IMG/VR virus record: IMGVR_UViG_3300030049_000706
Coordinates: 1 to 64,000 of that record
Strand: one strand, 5' to 3'
Origin: a virus
DNA length: 64,000 bases
Both the position numbers and the translations under genes were made by a program. Positions 53,111-61,490 of this stretch are shown here, one piece after another. Position 1 is the stretch's first letter. Every line of letters starts with the position of its first letter. Below the pieces are notes generated by a model. That model was not told where the DNA came from, searched no databases, and saw nothing but the letters and a program-made list of their open reading frames with translations.

Positions 53111-54352
53111 ATGGATCATATTTATCAAGAATTCAATAAATTAAACGTCGTTATAGATTCTAAGAAAATAGATGCAGTGAACGATATGTTAGTTTGTTTC
53201 GAAGTAAGAGGACAACATCCTCTCGTTTTTAATTCTCAGTATTTAGGTATTCATAAATGCGCATTTCTAGAAAATGACAGTAATGCACTATTTGAAATAT
53301 TTGGTGTTACGGCAGATCAGATTATAAATCATTTACAATCTATTCCAGCTATTAGAGAAATATCTGGTAAAGTAACATCAGATCCATTCAATATGTTTTG
53401 TATCTGGTTACTTCATCTATCTTTTATTTTTATTCCAGATCAAAAAGCTAGACATGCTTTTATGCTTAACATTTCAAAATATCTCCATTATAGATTCTTT
53501 ACATCTATTGTTAATTATAATTTTGGTCTAGGTGTTGATGAGAAAACAATGGTTGCTACTGTCAATAACTTGTCTAAGAAATACGATATTGTTGTTTATG
53601 GTACATGGAAGAAAGTGATCGAAGAAAGATGTAAGGATCTTATTTCTGATCAGAGTATTCATATTCATTATTTGAAAGATGGAAAACCTGATAATAAAAT
53701 TATTTATGTTTTGACTGATATCAATACAAGAATTAGAGCTAGACTTTACAATGTTATTGGTGAGTTTTATATGAATAGAGATAGAGGAACTGCTATTTCA
53801 AATAGATCCTCTACTACAGAATATGAAGGTGAAAAAGTATTAGTCCATACATCTTCTATTCAAGATGCTATGATCAGTAATTTAACTATGGAAGTTATTA
53901 ACGAAAGAACCTTTGTTCATAAAGAAACAGTAAAATATATCATTAGATCTTTTCCAAGTGTATCCGAAAGCATGTTAACAGACGCTTTAGTTAAAATAGC
54001 CATGATAGCAGATGCTCAGAGTCATTCTAAAGAACAGAATTTAATAAAAATACAAGACGGGAAACCTTTGTATATTGGTATCAAAGTTCTTATTACAAAT
54101 CTAATCAAGAATTCATATGCATATTGTAAAAGAAATAAAATAGATATTTCTAACAGAAAAGAAATATTTGTTAAATGTCTTAATATCTATTCGGCATCTA
54201 GAATCTCAGATGACGATATTGCAGCAGTTAAAGATAGCATTGTTCATCTTGTGGAAATTATGGGTGAAACTAAAAGAGAGGCTACTAAATCTTCTCTCAG
54301 ATTGGCTATTATCATGTATATTCTTGTTAGAAGTTTTAGATTTATTAAATAA
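53111..54352 (+). CDS. Hypothetical protein, 413 aa
   Basis: Starts ten bases after AGGAGG, which overlaps the preceding stop codon. The N-terminal half contains a hydrophobic stretch (PFNMFCIWLLHLSFIFIPD); the C-terminal half is helical (YAYCKRNKIDISNRKEIF, IVHLVEIMGETKREATKSS). No recognised motif. Context between the terminase and a minus-strand probable structural gene is not decisive. It ends in a bidirectional terminator. Confidence 0.7.
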   Translation: MDHIYQEFNKLNVVIDSKKIDAVNDMLVCFEVRGQHPLVFNSQYLGIHKCAFLENDSNALFEIFGVTADQIINHLQSIPAIREISGKVTSDPFNMFCIWLLHLSFIFIPDQKARHAFMLNISKYLHYRFFTSIVNYNFGLGVDEKTMVATVNNLSKKYDIVVYGTWKKVIEERCKDLISDQSIHIHYLKDGKPDNKIIYVLTDINTRIRARLYNVIGEFYMNRDRGTAISNRSSTTEYEGEKVLVHTSSIQDAMISNLTMEVINERTFVHKETVKYIIRSFPSVSESMLTDALVKIAMIADAQSHSKEQNLIKIQDGKPLYIGIKVLITNLIKNSYAYCKRNKIDISNRKEIFVKCLNIYSASRISDDDIAAVKDSIVHLVEIMGETKREATKSSLRLAIIMYILVRSFRFIK

Positions 54353-54355
54353 TAT

Positions 54356-54387
54356 ACAAGAGGATGGCCCGATGGCCATCCTCTTGT
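54356..54387. terminator. Bidirectional hairpin between convergent genes
   Basis: Perfect 14-bp arms (ACAAGAGGATGGCC) around CGAT. Confidence 0.8.
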
Positions 54388-54397
54388 AAGTGTCTAT

Positions 54398-55204
54398 TTA
54401 GATACTCATAAGCATAATACGTTCGATCGTATCGGGGTCTAAGAAAGCTCCGCCTCTAAATTCATCTATTAAATCTTTATATCTATCAAATTCTTGTTTA
54501 TAATCTTCAATGATATCTTTAAACTTTCCTAATTCTTGACCGCCGCTTAATTCAGCTTCATTTATTTTTAAAATAAGTTTTGTATAAATATAACATTTCG
54601 TCATGCATAAACCAAGATCTGCTAAAGGAGCAACTGCATCATGGTGTAAATTTGTAAATTCTTTATCATATTCTAATCTACACGTCATAACCCAATCAAC
54701 ACTAAAGTTAGTCATAGGTGTCAGTTTAATAACATTACCTGTTTGTAAGACAGGAGTTGGTGTAATAACTTCATTGGCAAGTGTTCTGCTGTCAATGGCG
54801 GCTTGTGCAAGATTATAAAGATTATTTCCTCTATCATTAAAATCGGTAGGATCTGACATTCTACTATAAGCAAAAGGATATGATAGGTCAGTAACAGCCG
54901 TAATATTCCTATGTTCTCTAACAGCAGGAGGGATTCTATAAACAGCGGACATATTAGAAGTTATAACACCAGAAATTCCAGGAACGGGACTTGTTGGTTC
55001 CATAATACATTGACTTAGATAAATACGTTTTGTAGCACCAGCATAAATATTACAATCAGGAAGAACATATGCTTCAATAACAGTATCCATAATTCTTTGA
55101 TCTAGTGTAACTTTCCATTTATTTGGCTCAAAAGCCACATCAAGAATTCCTTCAGGAATATGTAAATATATTTTTCTAAGTATTTGTTCAAAACCATTTA
55201 TCAT
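54398..55204 (-). CDS. Probable neck or head-completion protein, 268 aa
   Basis: A single minus-strand gene. The protein starts with ILRKIYLHIPEGILDVAF and contains beta-rich central parts (VMTCRLEYDKEF) and a charged C-terminal helix (KFKDIIEDYKQEFDRYKDLIDEFRGGAF). An N-terminal IPxxIL helix plus this layout reminds me of connector proteins of T4-like phages, but the resemblance is weak. The plus-strand early-type promoter at 55250 lies just upstream in the opposite direction. Confidence 0.6.
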   Translation of the reverse strand: MINGFEQILRKIYLHIPEGILDVAFEPNKWKVTLDQRIMDTVIEAYVLPDCNIYAGATKRIYLSQCIMEPTSPVPGISGVITSNMSAVYRIPPAVREHRNITAVTDLSYPFAYSRMSDPTDFNDRGNNLYNLAQAAIDSRTLANEVITPTPVLQTGNVIKLTPMTNFSVDWVMTCRLEYDKEFTNLHHDAVAPLADLGLCMTKCYIYTKLILKINEAELSGGQELGKFKDIIEDYKQEFDRYKDLIDEFRGGAFLDPDTIERIMLMSI

Positions 55205-55249
55205 AAACAGTACTCCTTTTAGATGAAAAAATTAATTCATAAAATGTTA

Positions 55250-55265
55250 AGATATATATTATTAA
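55250..55265 (+). promoter_or_regulatory. Phage-type promoter AGATATATATTATTAA
   Basis: First promoter of the accessory region, 33 nt before the ATG at 55299; TCGGAG lies between. Confidence 0.7.
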
Positions 55266-55298
55266 AATAGCTTATGGATAATTCCTCGGAGAATTTGT

Positions 55299-55715
55299 AT
55301 GTATAATCATAAACTCGATGTCTATGACATAAGTAAAGATTATAGCGTCTTAAAAGTTAATATAAAATTTGATGTTTATAAATTTGTAATTAAATCTGTA
55401 AAGATGAATGCTATGGTTATAGAAAATATTATTGATGAGATTGCTTTTTCTGATAGAGAACCTATTAAAATTAAAACCATTTATGGTACTTATAATCTTA
55501 ATATCGATACTATTTATAAATGTGAAATTTCAGATATTAATGGGGATGTTAAAACAAAGGTAAGAGAAGACGAACCATGCTTATTAAATATTTATATTAT
55601 TGGTGATCCTGTCAAACCCGATATTAATAAGAAAGAACATGTTAGTTGTGGTAAAACTATAAAAGAAATTATTGATGCGGTAAATCATAAATTAACTGAT
55701 AGGCGTGAAGGATAA
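55299..55715 (+). CDS. Hypothetical early protein, 138 aa
   Basis: A soluble alpha/beta protein (VLKVNIKFDVYKFVIKSVKM; IKIKTIYGTYNLNIDTIYKCEI). It is the first gene of an operon of four small genes (to 56624). CTCGGAG lies before the ATG. No family recognised. Confidence 0.7.
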   Translation: MYNHKLDVYDISKDYSVLKVNIKFDVYKFVIKSVKMNAMVIENIIDEIAFSDREPIKIKTIYGTYNLNIDTIYKCEISDINGDVKTKVREDEPCLLNIYIIGDPVKPDINKKEHVSCGKTIKEIIDAVNHKLTDRREG

Positions 55716-55721
55716 TCAATC

Positions 55722-56081
55722 GTGGATTTCTCTGAATATAGTACTTTAAAAAAAACCATGTTACGACACGAACGGGTACATTATTATCTTAAAAAGAGAA
55801 TGGATAGAAAATTAAGTAAGCTTAAAGAACTAACCGGTCCTACAAATTTAAATGAACTTATTAATTATTTCAGAACTAGATTAAGTTTAGCAAGTACTGT
55901 GTTGATTGCAGGTTATACAGTCAATATTAGTCAACAAACAGTTATATTTAGTATCGTTAGCGATGATAAAAAACTAGAAAAAATGTTGTATGATGAGATT
56001 GTTAATATAACTGGCTTTAATTATAATTTTGAAATTGTTGATTTTGGTTTATATAAGCTCTCAATTAGAACAAGGGTGTAG
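55722..56081 (+). CDS. Hypothetical protein, 119 aa
   Basis: Starts at GTG with GAAGGAT nine bases upstream, six bases after the previous stop. A basic N-terminal part (RHERVHYYLKKRMDRKLSKLKEL) is followed by a small alpha/beta domain (STVLIAGYTVNISQQTVIFSIV). Function unknown; the basic segment could bind nucleic acid. Confidence 0.7.
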   Translation: MDFSEYSTLKKTMLRHERVHYYLKKRMDRKLSKLKELTGPTNLNELINYFRTRLSLASTVLIAGYTVNISQQTVIFSIVSDDKKLEKMLYDEIVNITGFNYNFEIVDFGLYKLSIRTRV

Positions 56082-56083
56082 AA

Positions 56084-56407
56084 ATGTATCTAAATTGTAA
56101 AGTAAGAGATGATAAAATTATTATTTCTAAAAATGATATTGAACAATATCATACTAATATCATCAGAGCTAAAGATATCGGTCCTTGTTACATAATTGTG
56201 AATGATGATGAACAATATAGTAGCATCATCAATAATATTAGAATATTTATCTGCGATGGTGAATTTATTCATATGAAAGATAATGACGTTGAAGACATCA
56301 CTGTTGATAATTTTAAAGATGGTACAAATATAGTAATTAATTGGAAAAATAATAAGAATGCATTAAAACAATATAATAGTTTTATTATGAAATTAGCTGC
56401 ATTATAA
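56084..56407 (+). CDS. Hypothetical protein, 107 aa
   Basis: Begins two bases after the preceding stop (ribosome site within the previous gene end). Small beta-rich protein (DDKIIISKNDIEQYHTNII; YIIVNDDEQYSSI; FICDGEFIHMKDNDVEDI). No family recognised. Confidence 0.65.
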   Translation: MYLNCKVRDDKIIISKNDIEQYHTNIIRAKDIGPCYIIVNDDEQYSSIINNIRIFICDGEFIHMKDNDVEDITVDNFKDGTNIVINWKNNKNALKQYNSFIMKLAAL

Positions 56408-56450
56408 AAAGTCGTAGTATATTTATTTAAATATTTAGAGGAGAACGACG

Positions 56451-56624
56451 ATGTATGGATCTATCTTTGAGCAAGCGACTAATTCCTGTAGACTTGCTTT
56501 ATCTGCGGCTAAAACAGAATACCTCTCATTGAAGGATAAAAATATTCCTACTAAAAATAAAATTATTGTTAATAAATATATCTCTGTTTATAAAGAAAAT
56601 ATGAATATTAAAACTATTGGTTAA
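56451..56624 (+). CDS. Small protein, 57 aa
   Basis: A short gene starting at ATG seven bases after GAGGAG. The product (MYGSIFEQATNSCRLALSA...) is helical at the N terminus and basic at the C terminus (NIPTKNKIIVNKYI). It is the last gene of the four-gene accessory operon and precedes a strong terminator. Function unknown. Confidence 0.6.
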   Translation: MYGSIFEQATNSCRLALSAAKTEYLSLKDKNIPTKNKIIVNKYISVYKENMNIKTIG

Positions 56625-56650
56625 ATAGTGTGATATTGTTAATTAAAATC

Positions 56651-56681
56651 ATAAGGATGTGGCAAAATGCCACATCCTTAT
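56651..56681 (+). terminator. Hairpin terminator
   Basis: Perfect 14-bp arms (ATAAGGATGTGGCA) around AAA. Confidence 0.8.
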
Positions 56682-56732
56682 ATTCCTTAATAATTGTATA
56701 CTTTTTAATATACGCATTTCAAATTTTTTTGA

Positions 56733-56746
56733 TTATATATTATTAA
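56733..56746 (+). promoter_or_regulatory. Phage-type promoter TTATATATTATTAA
   Basis: Motif copy 27 nt before the ATG at 56774; AAGGAG lies between. Confidence 0.65.
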
Positions 56747-56773
56747 TGCGATGACTTAAATAAGGAGCGGATC

Positions 56774-57367
56774 ATGAAATATGCTACAAAAGAATCGATG
56801 ACATATGGATTATGTCTATTTTATATTTTCAATGCTATAGCAGCACCAGTAATGTTTGTCGACGTGTTTGCTAAGGGAGGAAAGCAATTATTCAGTATAA
56901 CTGAGTTTTGTGGAGCTGTATTAGCATTATCGGCAACAATAATACTAAAGAAGTATAAAAATAAAATAATAAATATATTTCCTATACTCTCTATTTTGGT
57001 TGGTATGGGAAATATAATTGTCATACTCGCGACATTACCAATGATATACAAAATATGGATAGATACAACTATAACCGTATTCTTCCTAGGGTTTACAACA
57101 AGCGTACAGGAGGTTATTGTTGCTAGAAAATTTAAAAGTGTTATGGAGAAGTATATCGTTGAAAAGACAGTTATGAATAACTGCTCTAAATTGTTAGCAC
57201 TGTCTGGGGGTATATTAGTAACAACATGTATTTCTCTGACATTGTATCAGGTGTTGTGGATAGAGGCCCTGGCTGATATATCTTGGACATCTTTGGCCAT
57301 ATGGTCTTGGATACAACTAAGAAGAATTGAGAGTGGGGCTTTACGCCACACTCCTTTTATTTTTTAA
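56774..57367 (+). CDS. Multi-span membrane protein, 197 aa
   Basis: About five hydrophobic spans: residues ~9-30 (YGLCLFYIFNAIAAPVMFV), ~43-58, ~68-90 (PILSILVGMGNIIVILATL), ~97-115 and ~140-175. It begins after AAGGAGCGGATC in the common leader context. The last codons lie within the terminator stem. No transporter signature seen. Likely an early inner-membrane protein. Confidence 0.75.
   Translation: MKYATKESMTYGLCLFYIFNAIAAPVMFVDVFAKGGKQLFSITEFCGAVLALSATIILKKYKNKIINIFPILSILVGMGNIIVILATLPMIYKIWIDTTITVFFLGFTTSVQEVIVARKFKSVMEKYIVEKTVMNNCSKLLALSGGILVTTCISLTLYQVLWIEALADISWTSLAIWSWIQLRRIESGALRHTPFIF
57331..57353 (+). terminator. Terminator overlapping the end of the membrane-protein gene
   Basis: Nine-bp arms with one mismatch (GAGTGGGGC / GCCACACTC), then CTTTTATTTTTT. 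The stop codon is inside the T-run. Confidence 0.75.
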
Positions 57368-57376
57368 CAATATCTT

Positions 57377-57391
57377 AAACATATATTACTT
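57377..57391 (+). promoter_or_regulatory. Phage-type promoter AAACATATATTACTT
   Basis: Motif copy just ten bases after the preceding stop and 36 nt before the ATG at 57428. Confidence 0.65.
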
Positions 57392-57427
57392 ATATAGGTA
57401 CATCTCGAATTAGTGGAGAAAATAAAA

Positions 57428-58093
57428 ATGTCTATGTTAAAGAGTTTTCTAGAAAGCATTAAAATCATAGAAACAGACGATGACTATTATAAATATATTA
57501 TTCGTATTGATGAACTTAGAATTTGTAGTAATAGAACTGCATTAGAATCACATCAGTTAAAGATATTAGAATTGATGGTTAACCAATATAGGGCGAATAG
57601 TTATTATAAATCAGATATTAATCCCAAATCAAGAAGTGTTGTTCAAGATTGGGTTAAAGAAAATATGACTCTTCGTCAACAAGCTACTTTGTTATCAGCA
57701 CTTCGTGGTTGTGATGGTGTATCAAAACACGATCCTGCAAAGAAGTTGACAAGAGCACTTCGTAAAGTTATGCTTAATCCTGCCGATCCTGATTTTATGA
57801 ATGACCCCAATAATACATTCATGAAGGGATCTATATCTATCGAAATCATTAATGAATTTTTAGGTGATATTGATCATTATCCCACACATTGGTTAATTCA
57901 TTTTACTCATGCTGCTATGCTTGTGGGATTCTTTCATCCAGACAACGAGGTTGGTATTATCTGGTTATCTCTTTATCATGCTATTGTTACTAATTTACAT
58001 ATGCATCCTGAAACTAAAGATGAAGTTAATATAAGACTTCGTGATGGCCGTAGAACTGTTGATGAAGAAATTGGAGCACGCGCTCGCATATGA
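57428..58093 (+). CDS. Conserved phage protein of unknown function (CDG / H-HAA motif family)
   Basis: A 221-aa protein. Start chosen after TGGAGAAAATAAAA. Segments LLSALRGCDGVSKHDPAKKLTRALRKVMLNPAD and HYPTHWLIHFTHAAMLVGFFHPD...LHMHPETKDEVNIRL match a protein pattern I recall from many phages (LxxAIRGCDGLPKxDPxKxLTRAxR... HxxHAAEIIGYxHPD... LHLNPETxxQL). Its function is not known to me. The conserved His and Asp residues could bind a metal. Single-gene unit with promoter and terminator. Confidence 0.8.
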   Translation: MSMLKSFLESIKIIETDDDYYKYIIRIDELRICSNRTALESHQLKILELMVNQYRANSYYKSDINPKSRSVVQDWVKENMTLRQQATLLSALRGCDGVSKHDPAKKLTRALRKVMLNPADPDFMNDPNNTFMKGSISIEIINEFLGDIDHYPTHWLIHFTHAAMLVGFFHPDNEVGIIWLSLYHAIVTNLHMHPETKDEVNIRLRDGRRTVDEEIGARARI

Positions 58094-58101
58094 GTTAAGT
58101 T

Positions 58102-58135
58102 GATATATAAGGAGGATAAATCCTCCTTATATATC
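58102..58135. terminator. Hairpin terminator
   Basis: Perfect 15-bp arms (GATATATAAGGAGGA) around TAAA; T-rich region follows. Confidence 0.8.
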
Positions 58136-58173
58136 TAATATTTTTTATAAAATCTGTAACCAAATTAATTTTG

Positions 58174-58187
58174 AATATATATTACTT
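58174..58187 (+). promoter_or_regulatory. Phage-type promoter AATATATATTACTT
   Basis: Motif copy 32 nt before the ATG at 58220, with CGGAGTGATTATC immediately before the ATG. Confidence 0.7.
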
Positions 58188-58219
58188 ATAGGAAGCATGT
58201 CAAATACGGAGTGATTATC

Positions 58220-58477
58220 ATGGCTGTATATGTCGATATTAACGGGCTTAAACTTGCACCTATTTATTGTGGTGATGGTCCTATTGTCCGCACTGTTGAC
58301 AATGTTACCATATATGCCACAGAAGAAGACGATGTCGCTATTTTGGCAGATGGCAACGAATTGAAAAGAATCATTCTTCTCTGTACCAACATCAGAACAA
58401 TTGAGCCAGGTATTGTTCACACAATGCGTTGGGGTGGTGAAGATGCTAGATTTATCTTTAACAATTTAATCATGTAG
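58220..58477 (+). CDS. Hypothetical early protein, 85 aa
   Basis: Starts in the ATC-ATG leader context. A small beta-rich, acidic protein (VYVDINGLKLAPIYCGDGPIV; VAILADGNELKRIILL). Its TAG stop is part of the TAGGAG ribosome site for the next gene, indicating an operon. Function unknown. Confidence 0.7.
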   Translation: MAVYVDINGLKLAPIYCGDGPIVRTVDNVTIYATEEDDVAILADGNELKRIILLCTNIRTIEPGIVHTMRWGGEDARFIFNNLIM

Positions 58478-58487
58478 GAGTGATGAC

Positions 58488-58766
58488 ATGAACATGCGTG
58501 AAGCTTCTAAAGAAGAGAAATTGGAGATTCTCGGTTCTATGGCTGAGTTCTCCTGGTGCTGGGATGAACACTTCCTCGTTAGGATCGAGAATAAATTGTT
58601 TTTGTGGTCTGATCCCGATCACTGCGGAAACAATCGGTTTCTCGAACTCAATATTCCATTTACGCAGGCTGTTGCCAAATATAGCGGTGCTACTGTTCGA
58701 GATAAAGGGTGTCAGATAGTTCGTGACTATTGTGGCGATAACATCACTATTCAACTACGAAATTAG
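58488..58766 (+). CDS. Hypothetical protein, 92 aa
   Basis: Begins after TAGGAGTGATGAC. A small protein with several Trp and Cys residues (FSWCWDEHFLVRIENKLFLW; DPDHCGNNRFLEL; CQIVRDYCGD) and moderately GC-rich codons. Its TAG stop again forms the AGGAG of the next gene. No family recognised. Confidence 0.7.
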   Translation: MNMREASKEEKLEILGSMAEFSWCWDEHFLVRIENKLFLWSDPDHCGNNRFLELNIPFTQAVAKYSGATVRDKGCQIVRDYCGDNITIQLRN

Positions 58767-58777
58767 GAGTAGTAACC

Positions 58778-59170
58778 GTGTCTCTGTTTGTATTTGCTAA
58801 AAATTTGTTCAGATATATAACGATGATTCTATCAAAATCATCGTTATATATTGTAAATATTAGTAAAAAGAGTAAAACAAAAATAATTACTAATAATAAT
58901 GATTCATCTGTTACAATTAAAGAAATTATAACAACATATGAACATAGTAATGTTCTTAATTATATCGGAATAGACGGTTATATACGTTCACTAGTTTATA
59001 CTGGAATATGTTCTAATTCTCCTATTGTTAAACGAATTACTTATAATATTAAAAACGATGTAGAAAAAGAATGCGCTAATAAACTACTACAGTATTTGAA
59101 GTGTTATTATAAATGTTCTGAAGAAATAGATCTAATTAATCAGATCGGTATAATTATAATTGATTGGTAA
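58778..59170 (+). CDS. Hypothetical protein, 130 aa
   Basis: Starts at GTG with AGGAGTAGTAACC directly before. Codons switch back to AT-rich compared with the gene before it. The N terminus is basic and hydrophobic (FVFAKNLFRYITMILSKSSLYIV); the rest is Asn/Lys/Ile-rich with three cysteines. A 15-bp perfect hairpin lies within its first 25 codons. Unknown function; the start of the gene might also serve as a regulatory RNA element. Confidence 0.6.
   Translation: MSLFVFAKNLFRYITMILSKSSLYIVNISKKSKTKIITNNNDSSVTIKEIITTYEHSNVLNYIGIDGYIRSLVYTGICSNSPIVKRITYNIKNDVEKECANKLLQYLKCYYKCSEEIDLINQIGIIIIDW
58814..58850. repeat. Perfect hairpin inside the 5' end of a gene
   Basis: Arms TATATAACGATGATT and complement around a seven-base loop, 36 nt after the GTG start. 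It is not near a gene end. Confidence 0.6.
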
Positions 59171-59217
59171 TATCACATGCATGAAAACATAAAAAACTAC
59201 GAACGGAGAAGGAAACT

Positions 59218-59469
59218 ATGTCTACAGACTATTACCCGAAACAACCAATACCAATAGATACTTTTGTAAAATTGGCTATAGTAAATGGAGTTAATATTAA
59301 TTATTGTTTGGAATATCAGAAAGATGAAATAACATATTTTCATGCTATAAAAACTGTTAATAATAATCCAGGACTCATTGTTGTCGAGATTGATCATAAA
59401 GCTGGTGTTATCGAAGGATTTGGCAGATATGGATGTAATCATACAGACTGGCTAGAGAAATTTCTATGA
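59218..59469 (+). CDS. Hypothetical protein, 83 aa
   Basis: CGGAGAAGGAAACT precedes the ATG. A small alpha/beta protein (DTFVKLAIVNGVNINYCLEYQ; ITYFHAIKTVNNNPGLIVVEID). No promoter motif directly upstream, so probably read from 58174. Function unknown. Confidence 0.65.
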   Translation: MSTDYYPKQPIPIDTFVKLAIVNGVNINYCLEYQKDEITYFHAIKTVNNNPGLIVVEIDHKAGVIEGFGRYGCNHTDWLEKFL

Positions 59470-59548
59470 AAACATTACAATATTAAATTAAATGAATTAA
59501 TAGGTTAAATTCAATTCAGTATATACAGAAAGAAAAGGAGAATACTAC

Positions 59549-59965
59549 ATGGCATATGATACAATTGATAATTTGATGCTTAATGGTACTTATGTGCTGG
59601 GAGTTTTTGGTAATAGATATGGTGGTGGTTATATTGCTGCTATGTGTTGGCATATGGATTTGTTGTTAGTAATTGAAGATGATTATACTGGCGGTGATGA
59701 TCGAGGGTGTTCCGTAAGTGAATTCTTCTCTACAAATGATGTATACCCCGCAGCATGGGGAGAAACACCATCGGCGGCATTAGCGGAATTAGAAACTAAA
59801 TTAAAGAATATTGTTAGTTCATCGAATTATGATTATGATAAATGGAATACATTAGTTATAGGTACAGTAACAGAATATCACAATGCTCGCCAATTGGCAC
59901 AATACTTAGAATTTCCAAATACACTACAAGTAGCTATAGATGAATGGAAGAAACAATTACTGTAA
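59549..59965 (+). CDS. Hypothetical protein, 138 aa
   Basis: AAAAGGAGAATACTAC precedes the ATG. Glycine-rich N-terminal part (LGVFGNRYGGGYIAAMCWHM), acidic middle (IEDDYTGGDDRGC), helical C-terminal part. No recognised family. A hairpin terminator follows. Confidence 0.65.
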   Translation: MAYDTIDNLMLNGTYVLGVFGNRYGGGYIAAMCWHMDLLLVIEDDYTGGDDRGCSVSEFFSTNDVYPAAWGETPSAALAELETKLKNIVSSSNYDYDKWNTLVIGTVTEYHNARQLAQYLEFPNTLQVAIDEWKKQLL

Positions 59966-60011
59966 GTTATTTAAACTATATAATAAAAAATTTTAAATGG
60001 TAATAAAAAAG

Positions 60012-60058
60012 AGTTAAGTATAGTGGCAGAGAGTAATATCTCTGTACGATAGTTAACT
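60012..60058 (+). terminator. Long imperfect hairpin terminator
   Basis: An outer stem AGTTAAGTATAGTG pairs imperfectly with the downstream CGATAGTTAACT side; the inner stem GCAGAGA / TCTCTGT closes on GTAATA. It is followed by TTTTTATTTT. Confidence 0.7.
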
Positions 60059-60083
60059 TTTTATTTTATCAGGAGAAATTATC

Positions 60084-60917
60084 ATGCTTGAAGAAGCAAC
60101 TATCCGTCAGAAAATTGGTGAAGATATCACCAACGTTACAAATGGTAATTTCGATGGACCACTCTGGGTCTGGAGAGATAAAAACGAAACAACAGGTGTC
60201 TTGGGGTTAATCTCTAAATTGAACCACCATATTCCCGAAGGGCTTGAGTATGCATGGTTTCACAATAGTGTTGAGAGATTTATTCAGGACCTTCTCTCAG
60301 CAAGTGATTGTAGTAATGAGTCATATGAGACGATTACCAGGTTTATCAACTCTGTTATTAAGGTCGGTACTGGTGGAGCCGAGTATACGATTTTCTACCA
60401 TACCCCATTCGATCGTATAACTGGTGCAGATTCATATCGCCCAGCTATTTTTACTGTAACCCCGGGTGTTTCCAATATCATATTGCATCACAACGTTCCG
60501 ACATATGACTGCCGGGCACGTGATGAATACATTAAAAATGGTTATGGAGATCGTGAGTTCTTCCGAACATATCGTCTCAGTGAGAAGCAGTTGAGTGATG
60601 GCAAATTCTGGTTTTTAAATGGAGAAGTCTTCGACTCTTCTGGAGAACCTGAGTTATTCACTCTTAAGATCGTCACGAATAATGAGGCCGATGTGACATC
60701 TGTCACGTTTCCCATTGATGATTATGTGACTGGAGAAATGAATGACGGGCATCTCATTATAACGCTCATCAATCCCGATAGAGTCAAGAACATTGATATC
60801 AATACCGACGACTTCTCATTTGCTGAACTCGGAGATGCTATTTTCAAACGTAAACGAGAGCTTGTCATCAACACCGGATACAAATATCCTGATCAAGCGG
60901 AGGTTATAGATGTCTGA
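60084..60917 (+). CDS. Hypothetical protein, 277 aa, GC-richer
   Basis: AGGAGAAATTATC precedes the ATG (common leader). A soluble alpha/beta protein with more GC-rich codons than most of the window. Segments: FDGPLWVWRDKNETTGVLGLI; FYHTPFDRITGADSYRPAIFTV; SDGKFWFLNGEVF. No family recognised. It overlaps the following small gene by eight bases. Confidence 0.7.
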   Translation: MLEEATIRQKIGEDITNVTNGNFDGPLWVWRDKNETTGVLGLISKLNHHIPEGLEYAWFHNSVERFIQDLLSASDCSNESYETITRFINSVIKVGTGGAEYTIFYHTPFDRITGADSYRPAIFTVTPGVSNIILHHNVPTYDCRARDEYIKNGYGDREFFRTYRLSEKQLSDGKFWFLNGEVFDSSGEPELFTLKIVTNNEADVTSVTFPIDDYVTGEMNDGHLIITLINPDRVKNIDINTDDFSFAELGDAIFKRKRELVINTGYKYPDQAEVIDV

Positions 60918-61086
60918 GAAAAAACCGATCCGTACTACAGAAGAGCTACTCGAAGCATGGAAACATCTTCGTAATGCAACTCCGAGAGAGCTTGCGGTTG
61001 TCGATCCTTACTTTCTTCCAGAAGTAATGTATCGCCTCAAGGAGATAAATGATGAACTTACAGATCCACATCTGTGGCCAACATGA
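60910..61086 (+). CDS. Small protein, 58 aa
   Basis: A short gene whose ATG overlaps the preceding stop region by eight bases; GGAGG in the upstream gene gives a ribosome site. The product (MSEKKPIRTTEELLEAW..., ending PHLWPT) is helical and charged. A perfect palindromic terminator follows after six bases. Function unknown. Confidence 0.65.
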   Translation: MSEKKPIRTTEELLEAWKHLRNATPRELAVVDPYFLPEVMYRLKEINDELTDPHLWPT

Positions 61087-61092
61087 AAGATA

Positions 61093-61124
61093 CTGATGCG
61101 AGACGAGATCTCGTCTCGCATCAG
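61093..61124. terminator. 32-bp perfect palindrome terminator
   Basis: Halves of 16 bases (CTGATGCGAGACGAGA), six bases after the stop. Confidence 0.8.
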
Positions 61125-61161
61125 CTACAAAAAAACACAATACTGGGGTAGGAGCATGATC

Positions 61162-61476
61162 ATGATTTCGCCTATATATCCACTAAGTCTAGTCTCTGTT
61201 ATTTTGATTTTTATTATTGTCTATAGAATTCTAATAGAATTGAAAGCGATTAGTGCCATTAATATGGGATTTTATCAAGGATTGCCGAGCACACATTTAC
61301 GCCAAGTAGAGCATGCTTGTATTGTTATCAGAACACCAATCTTTGAGAATGAACTCAAGTCCGTAGTTAGATGTATAAAGAACGATCTGTGGATACAGGC
61401 TATCTATCAAAATAAGAAATCAGATTATCCCAATATAGCAAGGTTTGCTAAATATCACAACATTGAACTAGAATAA
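61162..61476 (+). CDS. N-terminally anchored membrane protein, 104 aa
   Basis: Start chosen at the ATG seven bases after AGGAG (ATC-ATG context); an open frame continues upstream into the terminator but is rejected. A hydrophobic helix near residues 5-25 (PLSLVSVILIFIIVYRILI) is followed by a soluble region with two cysteines. Function unknown. Confidence 0.65.
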   Translation: MISPIYPLSLVSVILIFIIVYRILIELKAISAINMGFYQGLPSTHLRQVEHACIVIRTPIFENELKSVVRCIKNDLWIQAIYQNKKSDYPNIARFAKYHNIELE

Positions 61477-61490
61477 AGGAGTTTAAGCTT

